Positions 26,586 to 35,301 of a stretch of DNA of 64,000 bases are shown here, in pieces. The DNA lies in the NCBI RefSeq assembly GCF_947490095.1, contig NZ_CANLFS010000002.1:62001-126000 (forward strand). The letters run 5' to 3'. The notes below the pieces were generated by a model. The model had not been told where the DNA came from. It made no database searches and saw nothing but the letters and a program-made list of their open reading frames with translations. How positions within the stretch are numbered: position 1 is the first letter of the stretch; every line of letters starts with the position of its first letter. The stretch is from an uncultured Halomonas sp. (GTDB lineage: Bacteria; Pseudomonadota; Gammaproteobacteria; Pseudomonadales; Halomonadaceae). A program made the position numbers and the translations under genes.

Positions 26586-27512
26586 TCATGCCCGGCGCCC
26601 CCAGGGCAGGCCCTCGCTCAGGGCCTGCTCGTAAACCGCGGCGAAGTTCGCCTTCAGCTCCTCCATCAGCCTGCGCACGCGCAGGAGTTGATACCGGTGT
26701 GGGGGGCACACCAGCGATAGCTGCGTGGTGTCGGACCACTGAGGCAACACTTCCACCAAATCGCCCCTGGCGATATCGGCCTGCACATACACATCGGCGA
26801 GCCGGGTGACGCCAAGCCCGGCGAGCGCGGCCTGGCGCATGGCACGCCCACTGACGATTCTGACACCGTTTTTCGCATGCACCAGGTGTTGCTCCGCCTC
26901 CCAAACCAGCAGCCAATGATCCACGCTGCCGTAGATCAGCGGCAGGTCCTTGAGGTCGGCGGGCGTTTCGATACGCCCGTGGTGTCGCAAAAACTGCGGG
27001 CTGGCCACGTATCGCGTCGTGACCCGGTGCAGGCCACGTGCCACCAGTGTCGAGTCGGCCAGTTCCCCCATTCGAATGACCAGGTCGTAGGGGCTGGTCA
27101 GCAGGTCGACACGCAAGCTGGAAAAATCCAGTTCGATCTCGACGTCCGGGTGATCGCGCTGAAACTTGAACACCAGCGGCGCAATCAGCTCTTCGCCAAT
27201 CAGGCCGCCGACGGCATTCATGCGGATGACTCCTCTCAGCTCGTTGGTCGACTGCACCGCCCATTCGGCGGCGGAATCCAGCTGACGAAACGCCAGCTGG
27301 CTGCGCTCCCGGTAGCCCTCGCCGATCGTCGTCAGCCGCAGGCGACGAGTGGTTCGATGGAGTAGCTGTACCCCCAGGGCCCCCTCGAGCTGGGTCACCT
27401 GCTGACTGAGATTGGCCTTCGATTGACCCGATGCGCTAGAGGCCGCGGTAAAGCTGCCATGTTCGGCAACCAGCAGGAAGGCACGCACCCAGCGCCAGGA
27501 GATATTGTTCAT
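26586..27512 (-). CDS. LysR-family regulator (CrgA-like)
   Basis: A 308-residue LysR regulator. The DNA-binding domain reads LVAEHGSFTAASSASGQSKANLSQQVTQLEGALGVQLLHRTTRRL in two halves around the turn. The effector domain has the LDFSSLRVDLLTSPYDLVIRMGEL and VSGRAMRQAALAGLGVTRL patterns of the CrgA/DsdC-like subgroup. It is divergent from the SDR gene, with 135 bp of AT-rich DNA between, the standard arrangement in which the regulator controls the neighbour and itself. The inducer is unknown. Confidence 0.87.
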   Translation of the reverse strand: MNNISWRWVRAFLLVAEHGSFTAASSASGQSKANLSQQVTQLEGALGVQLLHRTTRRLRLTTIGEGYRERSQLAFRQLDSAAEWAVQSTNELRGVIRMNAVGGLIGEELIAPLVFKFQRDHPDVEIELDFSSLRVDLLTSPYDLVIRMGELADSTLVARGLHRVTTRYVASPQFLRHHGRIETPADLKDLPLIYGSVDHWLLVWEAEQHLVHAKNGVRIVSGRAMRQAALAGLGVTRLADVYVQADIARGDLVEVLPQWSDTTQLSLVCPPHRYQLLRVRRLMEELKANFAAVYEQALSEGLPWGRRA

Positions 27513-27647
27513 AAAAAATGAACAGCCTTTTTTAAATGTACCTATTTTTCATATTACTGCGTGTGCCTAAACTGCGCCTGCTTTTTCGGTGAGTGGCCGG
27601 CCATTCCGGCGGCACGACCAACAGGACACGACCAACAGGAGAAACAC

Positions 27648-28370
27648 ATGACGAAACCACTGGTGATCATTACCGGCGCATCATCCGGCATCGGCGCGGC
27701 CATCGCGCAGCGCTTCTCGCAGGCGGGTCATCCCCTGCTGCTGGTGGCCCGCCGCCTGGAAAGGGTCGAAGCGCTCGGCCTGCCCAACGCGCTGTGCCGC
27801 GGGGTCGACGTGACCGATGCCCAGGCGTTTCGCGCCGCCATCGAGGAGGCCGAGGCCGCCTATGGCCCTGCCGACCTCTTGATCAACAACGCCGGGGTGA
27901 TGTTGCTGGGCCAGCTCGACACCCAGGACCCGGCGGAATGGCAGCGCATGTTCGACGTGAACGTGCTGGCCCTGCTCAACGCGATGCAGGCGGTATTGGC
28001 CGATATGAAAGTCCGTGGCCGGGGGACGATCCTCAATATCAGCTCTGTCGCGGGCAAGAAGAGCTTTCCCAACCACGCCGCCTATGTGGGCAGCAAGTTC
28101 GCCGTGAGCTCGATTACCGAGAACGTGCGCGAGGAGGTCGCGGACAGCAACGTGCGGATAATGGCCATCCATCCCGGCGCGGTCGACACCGAGCTGATCG
28201 GTCATACGACGAACCCGGATATCGTCAATGGCTATGAGGAATGGAAGGCGTCGATGGGCGGCGTGCTGGCTGCCGATGACATCGCCCGGGCGGCAACCTT
28301 CATGTACGAACAGCCACAGGGCGTGAACATTCGCGACATTACCCTCGCCCCCACCCGTCAGCCTGCCTGA
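27648..28370 (+). CDS. Short-chain dehydrogenase/reductase
   Basis: A 240-residue classical SDR. The cofactor motif TGASSGIGAAIAQRF lies at the N-terminus and LINNAGVMLLG in the middle. ISSVAGKKSFPNHAAYVGSK provides Ser and the YxxxK pair, and IHPGAVDTEL follows. The Arg pair after strand 2 (VARRLERVEAL) suggests NADP(H). It resembles YdfG-type 3-hydroxy-acid or serine dehydrogenases, but the substrate cannot be told from sequence. AACAGGAGAAACAC precedes the ATG. Its likely regulator is the divergent LysR gene. Confidence 0.85.
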   Translation: MTKPLVIITGASSGIGAAIAQRFSQAGHPLLLVARRLERVEALGLPNALCRGVDVTDAQAFRAAIEEAEAAYGPADLLINNAGVMLLGQLDTQDPAEWQRMFDVNVLALLNAMQAVLADMKVRGRGTILNISSVAGKKSFPNHAAYVGSKFAVSSITENVREEVADSNVRIMAIHPGAVDTELIGHTTNPDIVNGYEEWKASMGGVLAADDIARAATFMYEQPQGVNIRDITLAPTRQPA

Positions 28371-28471
28371 TGGGGAGTTCGGTGCCGGGCGTCTAGCTGT
28401 CGCGGTTCGGCAACGCCGGTGGAACAAATCGACAACACCTCGTCGGCGGCGGCATTTCGGCTCCCCGGTCG

Positions 28472-28494
28472 TTAACATGAACACTGTTCGTTAA
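28472..28494 (+). promoter_or_regulatory. Imperfect inverted repeat before the His-rich/kinase unit
   Basis: TTAAC and GTTAA arms flank an inner perfect palindrome GAACACTGTTC. The hexamer CGTTAA also recurs directly around it. The site sits 33-55 bp before the ATG, where an operator or promoter would be. The regulator is unknown. Confidence 0.4.
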
Positions 28495-28526
28495 TGACCC
28501 CATGGGATGCGCCGAAGGAGGCTGCC

Positions 28527-28937
28527 ATGTCACATCACGACCATGAGATAGATGCCGTCGAGCAGCATCGCCAGCGGCGTCGACGGCTACTCGCCACCCT
28601 GGGGGCAGGGCTGGCGGGTGCCTATGTGGCCCCTACATTGTTCAGCGTCGGCCAGGCCCAGGCCGGGCACCGTCATTCGCACCCCAGTCACTCTCGGCCC
28701 AGCCACTCTCGGCCCAGCTGGTCTCGCCCGAGCCACTCACGGCCGAGTCGGCACGATGGTGCCCACCGGGGGCACAAGCGGGCCCGCCATGAGCATCACC
28801 ATGATCATTATCATCGCGATGATCGCCGCCACTCGCATCGCGAGTACGAGCGGGATCGACGCCGCCTGCGTGATTATCGCGAAGACCCGGTGACGATCAT
28901 CGAAGATATCATCCTTGGCCGACCCGAACAGCGCTGA
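28527..28937 (+). CDS. Tat-type, His-rich protein with five [H/W]S[R/H]PS pentapeptide repeats
   Basis: The 136-residue product belongs to no family I know. A hydrophilic leader of 16 residues precedes a twin-arginine-like signal (QRRRRLLATLGAGLAGAY, about 16-33) ending AQA at residue 46, the probable cleavage site. Residues 50-74 are five tandem pentapeptides: HSHPS, HSRPS, HSRPS, WSRPS, HSRPS. Then comes a very His/Arg/Asp-rich region (75-115), suited to binding metal or polyanions, and a non-repetitive end (DPVTIIEDIILGRPEQR). GGAGG lies 5 bases before the ATG. The kinase-PqqD gene begins 2 bp after the stop, so this protein is its probable partner or substrate. That link is inference. Confidence 0.72.
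   Translation: MSHHDHEIDAVEQHRQRRRRLLATLGAGLAGAYVAPTLFSVGQAQAGHRHSHPSHSRPSHSRPSWSRPSHSRPSRHDGAHRGHKRARHEHHHDHYHRDDRRHSHREYERDRRRLRDYREDPVTIIEDIILGRPEQR
28674..28748 (+). repeat. Five in-frame 15-bp repeats encoding SRPS-type pentapeptides
   Basis: Each 15-bp unit encodes one pentapeptide of the form [H/W]-S-[R/H]-P-S, giving ten serines in 25 residues. Codon choice varies between units, so the peptide pattern is better kept than the DNA. Confidence 0.88.
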
Positions 28938-28939
28938 AG

Positions 28940-30166
28940 ATGACAGAGAGTCTTGATATATCCCTGTCGGGGCTCGGGCGTTGCCTGCGTGTGCATCAGG
29001 CGCCCGAGGTCGTCGAGGCCCTGAGTCAGGCGATGCCGCATTGGCCGCTCTCCGTGACCCGCGCCCGGGGGCTGGCGCCCGCCATACGCCTGGGACGATG
29101 CCCCGGCGGCTATCTGCAGCGCTCGCCCAGGCTGCCTCGGGGCCTCGAGCTGGCGACGCCGGCCGAGGCCGCATGTAGCCTGATCGCGGATCTCGGCGGT
29201 GACTTCCTCGACCACGAGGCGTCGCTGCTGGGGCTGCACTGTGCTTCTGTCGAGGTAGGGGGACGCCTGGTGCTGTTTCCCGAGAGCCATCGGGCCGGCA
29301 AGAGCACGCTGGCGGTGGCCTTCGCCGCGGCCGGCTATCGAGTGTTCGGAGACGATGTGCTGGGCCTGACGCACGAGGGAGATGGCGTCGCACTGGGCAT
29401 GGCGCCCAGGCTGCGTCTGCCACTTCCCGAGGGCTTCTCCCCCGAGCTGGTCGGCTATGCCGAGGCCCATGCCGGCCCCGAGGACGAGCGCTACCGTTTC
29501 GTCTTGCCACCGGGTCAAGGCCTGGCTCGACATGGTGAGCGGTGCCCGGTAGGGGCGCTGGTGCTGCTCGAGCGGGATGACCGGTTGAGCCGTCCCGAGA
29601 TCGTTCGGCTCCTTCCGGGAGAGGGCCTGTTGCAACTGCTCTCACAGAATTTCGCCTACCAGGCCAGGCCCGAGGCATTGCTGGCGCATCTGCATCCCCT
29701 GATGGCGCGTGTGCCCTGTCTGCTGTTGCGCTATGCCGAGCCCCTGGTCGCCGCGCGCCATCTGGGCACCGCTCTCGAGGAATATAGGGCCGAAGGCGGT
29801 GGCAAGGAGGACGACAGCGGTGGGGCGGCCTCGCCTTACAGGCGGCACGGCGGTGGGAGTGAATCCAGGGGCAGCGGCCCGGTTCCGGCGCAGTGGCGCT
29901 GGGTGGCAAGTCGGGAGGCGCGAACCTATCCGCTTGAAGAGGAGCTGTTCCTGATTCAGCCCGGCAGTGGGGCGATACATCGCCTGAATGCGACGGGGGA
30001 GGCGATCTGGCGCTTGTTGAGCCAGGAGTCGCTTAGCGGGCAGGAACTGGGGGAGCTCCTGGCGGAGTACTTCGATCGACCCGCCGAGTCGGTCGTCGCG
30101 GATGTCTGCGAATGGCTTGCAGGCCTTGCCGAGACCGGCCTGGTATCCCGCCGCGACCAGGATTGA
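28940..30166 (+). CDS. HPr-kinase-like / PqqD-domain fusion protein
   Basis: A 408-residue fusion. Residues about 1-280 resemble HPr-kinase-related proteins: hydrophobic strand GGRLVLFP, a P-loop (ESHRAGKST, 115-123, with Lys121) and the GDD pair at 137-139 (YRVFGDDVLGL), as in the HprK active site. After a Gly/Ser-rich linker (about 284-316), residues 325-404 form a PqqD-like domain (FLIQPGSGAIHRLNATGEAIWRLL and then VCEWLAGLAETGLV). PqqD-type domains bind leader peptides of modified peptides, and HprK-like kinases phosphorylate some lasso peptides. It lacks its own strong ribosome site and starts 2 bp after the upstream stop, so it is coupled to the pentapeptide protein. Kinase activity is predicted only. 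Confidence 0.75.
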   Translation: MTESLDISLSGLGRCLRVHQAPEVVEALSQAMPHWPLSVTRARGLAPAIRLGRCPGGYLQRSPRLPRGLELATPAEAACSLIADLGGDFLDHEASLLGLHCASVEVGGRLVLFPESHRAGKSTLAVAFAAAGYRVFGDDVLGLTHEGDGVALGMAPRLRLPLPEGFSPELVGYAEAHAGPEDERYRFVLPPGQGLARHGERCPVGALVLLERDDRLSRPEIVRLLPGEGLLQLLSQNFAYQARPEALLAHLHPLMARVPCLLLRYAEPLVAARHLGTALEEYRAEGGGKEDDSGGAASPYRRHGGGSESRGSGPVPAQWRWVASREARTYPLEEELFLIQPGSGAIHRLNATGEAIWRLLSQESLSGQELGELLAEYFDRPAESVVADVCEWLAGLAETGLVSRRDQD

Positions 30167-30184
30167 CGCCGGCTGTCGAGACGA

Positions 30185-30212
30185 CCGGCCCGCTGCCAGG
30201 GCAGCGGGCCGG
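30185..30212. terminator. Long GC hairpin between convergent genes
   Basis: A 13-bp perfect inverted repeat (CCGGCCCGCTGCC with its complement) has two bases between the arms. It lies between the kinase-PqqD gene and convergent proS. There is no T run, so its role as a terminator is uncertain. Confidence 0.55.
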
Positions 30213-30221
30213 CGGTGTGGC

Positions 30222-31946
30222 TTAGCCCAGCTTGACCCGCTGGCGCAGGAAATCGAGGATGTCGCCGGCGGGTACCATGGTGGCATCGCTGTCGCGGCGC
30301 CCCTTGTACTCCAGCTCTCCCTTGTCCAGGCCGCGGTCGCCGACCACCAGGCGGTGGGGCAGGCCCATCAGTTCGTGGTCGGCAAACTTCACACCGGGGC
30401 GCAGGTCGCGGTCATCCAGCAGGACGTCGAAACCGGCGGCGGTCAGCTCGGTGTAGAGCTTCTCCGACTCCTCGCGCACGCGCTGCGACTTGTGAGCATT
30501 CATGGGCACCAGCGCGATATGGAAGGGGGCAATGGCATCCGGCCAGATGATGCCGGCATCGTCATGGTTCTGCTCGATGGCGGCGGCCACCACCCGGGTG
30601 ACCCCGATGCCATAGCAGCCCATCCAGGGATGGAGGGTACGGCCCTCGTCGCCCAGCACGCTGGCGTTCATGGCCTCGGAGTATTTCTGCCCCAGCTGGA
30701 AGACATGACCGACCTCGATGCCCCGCTTGATGGCCAGTACGCCCTTGCCGTCCGGGGAGGGGTCGCCCTCGACCACGTTACGAATATCGGCCACCTGGGG
30801 CAGGGCCACGTCGCGCTCCCAGTTGATGCCGAAGTAGTGCTTGTCGTCGACGTTGGCGCCGGCACCGAAGTCGCTCATCAGCGCCACGCTGCGGTCGATG
30901 ATGATCGGCATGTCGAGGTTGACCGGTCCCAGGGAGCCGGGGCCGGCCCCCACGACGGCCCGAATCTCGGCTTCGCTGGCCATGGTCAGGGGGGCCGCCA
31001 CCTCGGGCAGGTTCTCGGCCTTTACCTCGTTGAGCTCGTGGTCGCCGCGCACCAGCAGGGCGATCAGGCCACCGTCGGCGGCGTGAACCATCAGGGTCTT
31101 GATCGTCTTGTCGATGGGCAGGCCATGCCGTTCCACCAGGGTCGCGATGGTCCTGGTATCCGGCGTATCGACCAGGCGTAGCGCCTCGCCGGGGGCGGCG
31201 CGCTGAATATCACTGCCCAGCGGCGCCGGCAGCGCCTCCGCCTTTTCCATGTTGGCGGCGTAGTCGGAGTCGTTGGAGAAGACGATATCGTCCTCGCCGG
31301 ACTCGGCCAGCACGTGGAACTCGTGGGAGCCGGTGCCGCCGATGGAGCCGTTGTCGGCGATCACCGGCCGGAAATTCAGGCCCAGGCGGGTGAAGATCCG
31401 CGTATAGGCGTCGTACATCACCTGGTAGGTCGCCTTGAGGGAGTCTTCATCGACATGGAAGGAATAGGCATCCTTCATGAGGAACTCCCGGGAGCGCATC
31501 ACACCGAAGCGTGGGCGAATCTCGTCGCGGAACTTGGTCTGGATCTGATAGAAGTTGGCCGGCAGCTGCTTGTAGCTGGCGATCTCCTTGCGGACCAGGT
31601 CGGTGATCACTTCCTCGTGGGTGGGGCCCACGCAGTAGTCGCGGTCATGGCGGTCCTTCAGGCGTAGAAGCTCCGGGCCGTACTCCTTCCAGCGTCCCGA
31701 TTCCTGCCACAGCTCGGCGGGCTGCACGGCCGGCATCAGCACCTCCTGGCCGCCGGCGCGGTCCATCTCCTCACGCACGATGCGCTCGACCTTGCGCAGG
31801 GTCTTCACGCCCAGCGGCAGCCAGGTGTACAGGCCGGAGGTGAGGCGCCGGATCATGCCCGAGCGCAGCATCAGCTGGTGGCTAATGACTTCCGCGTCGG
31901 CGGGGGTTTCCTTCAGGGTGGCGATCAGTATCTGGGTGGCGCGCAT
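30222..31946 (-). CDS. proS: Prolyl-tRNA synthetase
   Basis: ProS charges tRNA-Pro. At 574 residues it is the bacterial type with an editing insertion. Class II motif 2 is visible around [29 protein letters not shown], and the start [30 protein letters not shown] (in pieces) is standard. The editing domain (about 230-400) holds [20 protein letters not shown], and the C-terminal anticodon domain holds [11 protein letters not shown]. The ATG at 31946 aligns with the family; the longer upstream frame does not. It is divergent from the CoA-transferase gene. Confidence 0.96.
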   Translation of the reverse strand: MRATQILIATLKETPADAEVISHQLMLRSGMIRRLTSGLYTWLPLGVKTLRKVERIVREEMDRAGGQEVLMPAVQPAELWQESGRWKEYGPELLRLKDRHDRDYCVGPTHEEVITDLVRKEIASYKQLPANFYQIQTKFRDEIRPRFGVMRSREFLMKDAYSFHVDEDSLKATYQVMYDAYTRIFTRLGLNFRPVIADNGSIGGTGSHEFHVLAESGEDDIVFSNDSDYAANMEKAEALPAPLGSDIQRAAPGEALRLVDTPDTRTIATLVERHGLPIDKTIKTLMVHAADGGLIALLVRGDHELNEVKAENLPEVAAPLTMASEAEIRAVVGAGPGSLGPVNLDMPIIIDRSVALMSDFGAGANVDDKHYFGINWERDVALPQVADIRNVVEGDPSPDGKGVLAIKRGIEVGHVFQLGQKYSEAMNASVLGDEGRTLHPWMGCYGIGVTRVVAAAIEQNHDDAGIIWPDAIAPFHIALVPMNAHKSQRVREESEKLYTELTAAGFDVLLDDRDLRPGVKFADHELMGLPHRLVVGDRGLDKGELEYKGRRDSDATMVPAGDILDFLRQRVKLG

Positions 31947-32124
31947 GGGTCCGGCGTGTCCTCGGTCGTCGAAGGGGATAGCCGCAAGGGCGGCGATAAT
32001 GGTGACATTGTACGGCCAAGCCGCGGGCGCGGCAAAAGCCGGCTCGGGACAGGTCGTGACGAGACAAACTATGACTAAGGTCAAATTGAATATGCTTATC
32101 TCTAGCGTGCTAAATAGGGGTGTG

Positions 32125-32152
32125 AATTGATCATGACATGATGCAAATTGAT
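32125..32152. promoter_or_regulatory. Palindrome and direct repeats before the CoA-transferase gene
   Basis: ATCATG-A-CATGAT (32130-32142) is a perfect 13-bp palindrome. It is flanked by two direct AATTGAT copies at 32125 and 32146. The 31947-32184 gap is AT-rich compared with its surroundings and otherwise holds no gene. An operator for the CoA-transferase gene is likely but unproven. Confidence 0.45.
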
Positions 32153-32184
32153 GGCCTCACCGCCGTCCGGGAAAGGAGATGATA

Positions 32185-33726
32185 TTGGACAAGTGCGACA
32201 CAAGCTCGGTCGAGGCGCGCTGCCGCCTTGCAGGTTGGCAGGACAAGCTGCGCTCCGCGGAGCAGGCCGCGGCGCTGATCGAGGACGGCATGACGGTGGG
32301 GATGAGTGGTTTTACTCGGGCCGGGGAGGCCAAGGAAGTGCCCCGAGCCCTGGCCGAACGGGCCGCGGGGGATCCCTTCTCGATCACCCTGATGACCGGT
32401 GCCTCGCTGGGCAATGATCTGGATCGGTTGCTGACCGACGCCAAGGTGCTGTCGCGGCGCATGCCCTTTCAGGTCGACGCCACCCTGCGCCGGGCCATCA
32501 ATGCCGGTGAGGTGATGTTCATCGATCAGCACCTCTCCGAGACCGTGGAGCTGTTGCGTAACCGCCAGCTGGCCGAGATCGACGTGGCCGTGGTGGAGGC
32601 CTGTGCCATCACCGAAGAGGGCGGTATCGTGCCTACCTCCTCGGTGGGCAACTCGGCCAGCTATGCCATCCTCGCCGACAAGGTGATCATCGAGCTCAAT
32701 CTCGATGCTCCCGCCGAGCTCGAGGGGCTTCATGATATCTATATCCCGCAGATGCGACCCACGCGACCTCCCATCCCCGTGGTGGCGCCGGACTCGCGTA
32801 TCGGCACGCCCTACATACCCATCGACCCGGAGAAGATCGCTGCCATCGTGGTGACCCGGGGCAGGGATAGTCCCTCCACGGTGTTGCCGCCGGATGTGGA
32901 TACGCAGAAGATCGCCGATCACCTGATCGCCTTCTTCGCAGGGGAAGTGCAGGTCGGACGTCTGACGCCCTCGCTGCTGCCCCTTCAGGCGGGTATCGGC
33001 ACCATGGCCAACGCGGTAATGAGCGGGCTTGCCGAGGGGCCCTTCGAGCACCTGACCATGTATTCCGAGGTATTGCAGGATTCCACCTTCGATCTGCTGG
33101 ACGCCGGCAAGCTCGATTTTGCGTCCGGCTGTTCCATTACGCTCTCGCAAGCATATGGCGAGCGGATCTGGCCCCACCTGGATCGCTATCATGATCGCCT
33201 GGTCCTGCGTCCTCAGGAGCTTTCCAACCATCCGGGCATCGTGCGCCGCCTGGGTATCATCGCCGTCAATACCGCGCTCGAGGTGGATATCTACGGCAAC
33301 GTCAACTCCACTCATGTGGGGGGAACGAAGATGATGAACGGCATTGGTGGCTCAGGCGACTTCGCCCGCAACGCCCAGCTTTCGATCTTTGTGACCAAAT
33401 CGGTGGCCAAGGAGGGAGACCTCTCCAGCGTGGTGCCCTTTGTCAGCCATGTGGACCATACCGAGCACGACGTGGATGTGCTGGTCACCGAGCATGGTCT
33501 GGCCGACCTGCGTGGCCTGGCCCCCAGGGAGCGCGCGGTCAGCGTGATCGAGCACTGCGCCGATCCGCTGTATCGCCCGGCGCTGCGGCGTTACTTCGAG
33601 GAAGCCTGTCGGCGCGGTGGCCATACGCCACACTGCCTGGAGCAGGCGCTGTCATGGCATATGGCCGTGGAGCGTGATGGCCATATGCGCACCCTTCAGG
33701 AGGAGGCCGGCGCCCTGAGTGCCTGA
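32185..33726 (+). CDS. Acetyl-CoA hydrolase / succinyl-CoA:acetate CoA-transferase family protein
   Basis: A class I CoA-transferase of about 513 residues of the Ach1/AarC/Cat1 type, which moves CoA between succinyl-CoA and acetate or hydrolyses acetyl-CoA. Motifs seen are GMTVGMSGFTRAGEAKEVP near the N-terminus, EGGIVPTSSVGNSASY and LQAGIGTMANAVMSGL. The likely catalytic glutamate is in MYSEVLQDSTFDLLDAGKL, and GGSGDFARNAQLSIF lies near the end. The AAAGGAG site touches an ATG at 32179 with no spacing but is 6 bases from a TTG at 32185, so I prefer TTG. The two choices differ by two residues. Acetate/TCA function is inferred from the family. Confidence 0.88.
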   Translation: MDKCDTSSVEARCRLAGWQDKLRSAEQAAALIEDGMTVGMSGFTRAGEAKEVPRALAERAAGDPFSITLMTGASLGNDLDRLLTDAKVLSRRMPFQVDATLRRAINAGEVMFIDQHLSETVELLRNRQLAEIDVAVVEACAITEEGGIVPTSSVGNSASYAILADKVIIELNLDAPAELEGLHDIYIPQMRPTRPPIPVVAPDSRIGTPYIPIDPEKIAAIVVTRGRDSPSTVLPPDVDTQKIADHLIAFFAGEVQVGRLTPSLLPLQAGIGTMANAVMSGLAEGPFEHLTMYSEVLQDSTFDLLDAGKLDFASGCSITLSQAYGERIWPHLDRYHDRLVLRPQELSNHPGIVRRLGIIAVNTALEVDIYGNVNSTHVGGTKMMNGIGGSGDFARNAQLSIFVTKSVAKEGDLSSVVPFVSHVDHTEHDVDVLVTEHGLADLRGLAPRERAVSVIEHCADPLYRPALRRYFEEACRRGGHTPHCLEQALSWHMAVERDGHMRTLQEEAGALSA

Positions 33727-33819
33727 CTGGCGATAGCGGTGGTCCCGGTACCCTCTTCAGTGAGAGCCCGGGGTCTCGGCGATGGCGGTGATCTCAATGC
33801 CATCGTCGAGTCGCACTCC

Positions 33820-34581
33820 CTAGGTCGGACTGGATAGCAGAAGTCGCAGCGTCAGGCCCAGCACCAGAGTCGTGGCAACGCTGACCAGGGTGCCCAGCAG
33901 CACGTATTCGGTCAGCTTGCGATCCCCCGCCTCACGCAGGTCGCCGTAGCGCAATACCGACTTGGCCGCGAGCAGAAAGCCCACGGCGGCGAGCTGATCG
34001 AGCAGCACCAGGGAGAGCACCAGCAGGCGCTCGAGCATGCCGATGTGTGCCCCGGCCTGGTCCAGCGTGCCCGACGCCTCGACCTGGCGGCTCCAGGGTG
34101 TCAACACCATGGCGATGGCAAACGACAGGGGGCGCGTCACGATCAGGTAGGCCGCCGCCACGCCCAGCACTTCGGGCGAGAGCAGCCAGGCACCGAGGGC
34201 CTCCAGTGGCGCCATGCTGCCGAGCCAGGCCAGCCAGATCAGGATGAGCACGCCCAGGTGCAGCGCCTGATCGAGCAGGAACCAGCGTAAGGTGCCGGGT
34301 AGCCGGGTCTTCAACAGATCGATTAACCAGTGGCTGATGCCTGCCCCCAAGGCGCCGATGAGTATTCCTGCCGGCCCCGGCGAGTCGGGCAGCAACAGGG
34401 TCGCGACAAGCAGCACCAGGACGGTGAGCCCCCCATGCACGGCACTGTGATAGTAGAGGTGGCGTGAGCGGTGGCGTAGCCGAAAACGCTCTTCGACCCA
34501 GTGACGTGGCTGCAGCAGGAAATCGCCGACCAGATGAGCGAGCACCAGGCCCAGCAGCAGCGAGAGTTCGTGCGACGTCAT
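33820..34581 (-). CDS. DUF3307 membrane protein
   Basis: A 253-residue integral membrane protein with about seven hydrophobic segments. The first half has the DUF3307 features LLLGLVLAHLVGDFLLQPRHWVE, YYHSAVHGGLTVLVLL and ISHWLIDLLKTRL, with conserved His and Asp residues inside membrane segments (LGAGISHWLID). Biochemical function is unknown. It starts 2 bp after the SatD-like gene's stop on the same strand, so the pair is one operon, an association also known in other bacteria. Confidence 0.83.
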   Translation of the reverse strand: MTSHELSLLLGLVLAHLVGDFLLQPRHWVEERFRLRHRSRHLYYHSAVHGGLTVLVLLVATLLLPDSPGPAGILIGALGAGISHWLIDLLKTRLPGTLRWFLLDQALHLGVLILIWLAWLGSMAPLEALGAWLLSPEVLGVAAAYLIVTRPLSFAIAMVLTPWSRQVEASGTLDQAGAHIGMLERLLVLSLVLLDQLAAVGFLLAAKSVLRYGDLREAGDRKLTEYVLLGTLVSVATTLVLGLTLRLLLSSPT

Positions 34582-34583
34582 GG

Positions 34584-35246
34584 TCAGCTAGCGTCCTTGT
34601 CGGCCAGGCGGGTCTCGAGATAGGCGAGGGTATCGCTGAGCAGCGGCCAGCGTGCCGCCTTCAGGCGTTTGTAAATGCTGGGTTGGCTGATGCCGAGACG
34701 CATCGCCATGGCTTGCTGGGACAGGGCCCGCTCGAGGCTCAACTCGACCACCTCGGCCGAATAGGTGGACCAGCCAGCGAGCAGTTCATCGAGAAAGCGC
34801 ATCAGCAGCGCCAGGCTGCCATCGTCAGAGTCGTCGAGCAGTGTCAGCGCAAGATGCTCGCCGCCCTCTCCCAGACGATCCAGACGGCGTCCCGAGGCGA
34901 CGAAGGGGGCGTCATCGGCCTCGGCGATGCGCAGGTCGGTGTGCCATCTGGCCGGCCCCACGGCCACCGCGATTCGGGCATCCCAACGTTGATCGGGTTC
35001 GGAGTGCTGGATTAGCGCCGCACGCAGGGCGATGGCCGCCGTCATGGCATGCCGTGCCTGGGGCAGGGCGACCTGGAAACCATCGCCGCGAAAGCGCTCG
35101 GCATGACCCTGCTGGTGTCCTGCCAGGCGTTGCAGGCTGTCGTCCAGGAGGTGATAGAGGCGACGGCGGTCGCTCACCTTGCGTGAGTCGACCACGTCGC
35201 CGGTGAGTACGGCGATGCGTTGGGTCGGGGCGGTTTTCTCGAGCAC
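34584..35246 (-). CDS. SatD-like protein with C-terminal helix-turn-helix
   Basis: A 220-residue SatD-family protein. The N-terminal part has IAVLTGDVVDSRKVSDR (about 11-27) and ERFRGDGFQVALPQ (about 50-63), spaced like the metal-binding and substrate loops of nucleotide-cyclase or GGDEF-type folds. That comparison is mine and uncertain. The end carries a clear HTH (LSQQAMAMRLGISQPSIYKRLK, about 175-196, in two halves). The start is GTG at 35246 with AAGGAG 7 bases upstream. The gene is preceded by a good sigma-70-type promoter covered by three palindromes, so it probably represses its own operon with DUF3307. The ligand is unknown. Confidence 0.8.
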   Translation of the reverse strand: MLEKTAPTQRIAVLTGDVVDSRKVSDRRRLYHLLDDSLQRLAGHQQGHAERFRGDGFQVALPQARHAMTAAIALRAALIQHSEPDQRWDARIAVAVGPARWHTDLRIAEADDAPFVASGRRLDRLGEGGEHLALTLLDDSDDGSLALLMRFLDELLAGWSTYSAEVVELSLERALSQQAMAMRLGISQPSIYKRLKAARWPLLSDTLAYLETRLADKDAS

Positions 35247-35272
35247 GCAGATACTCCTTGAGTCTGCGTCTC

Positions 35273-35301
35273 AGTATAGCCTTCTGTGGCTATGTCGCCA
35301 A
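35273..35301 (-). promoter_or_regulatory. Sigma-70-type promoter of the SatD-DUF3307 operon
   Basis: On the minus strand, a -35 TTGGCG (35296-35301) and a -10 TATACT (35273-35278) are separated by exactly 17 bp. Operator copy 1 fills the spacer and overlaps the -10. Confidence 0.7.

Noticed and set aside
28371..28526. A ribosomally made, crosslinked natural-product cluster around the kinase-PqqD gene
   Set aside because: No radical SAM, cyclase, protease or dedicated exporter gene is nearby. The neighbours are a LysR/SDR pair and proS, so only the two-gene unit is supported.
33727..33819. Short minus-strand reading VRLDDGIEITAIAETPG as a gene remnant
   Set aside because: It is only about 18 residues and cannot be assigned to any family with confidence. 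The gap is otherwise featureless.
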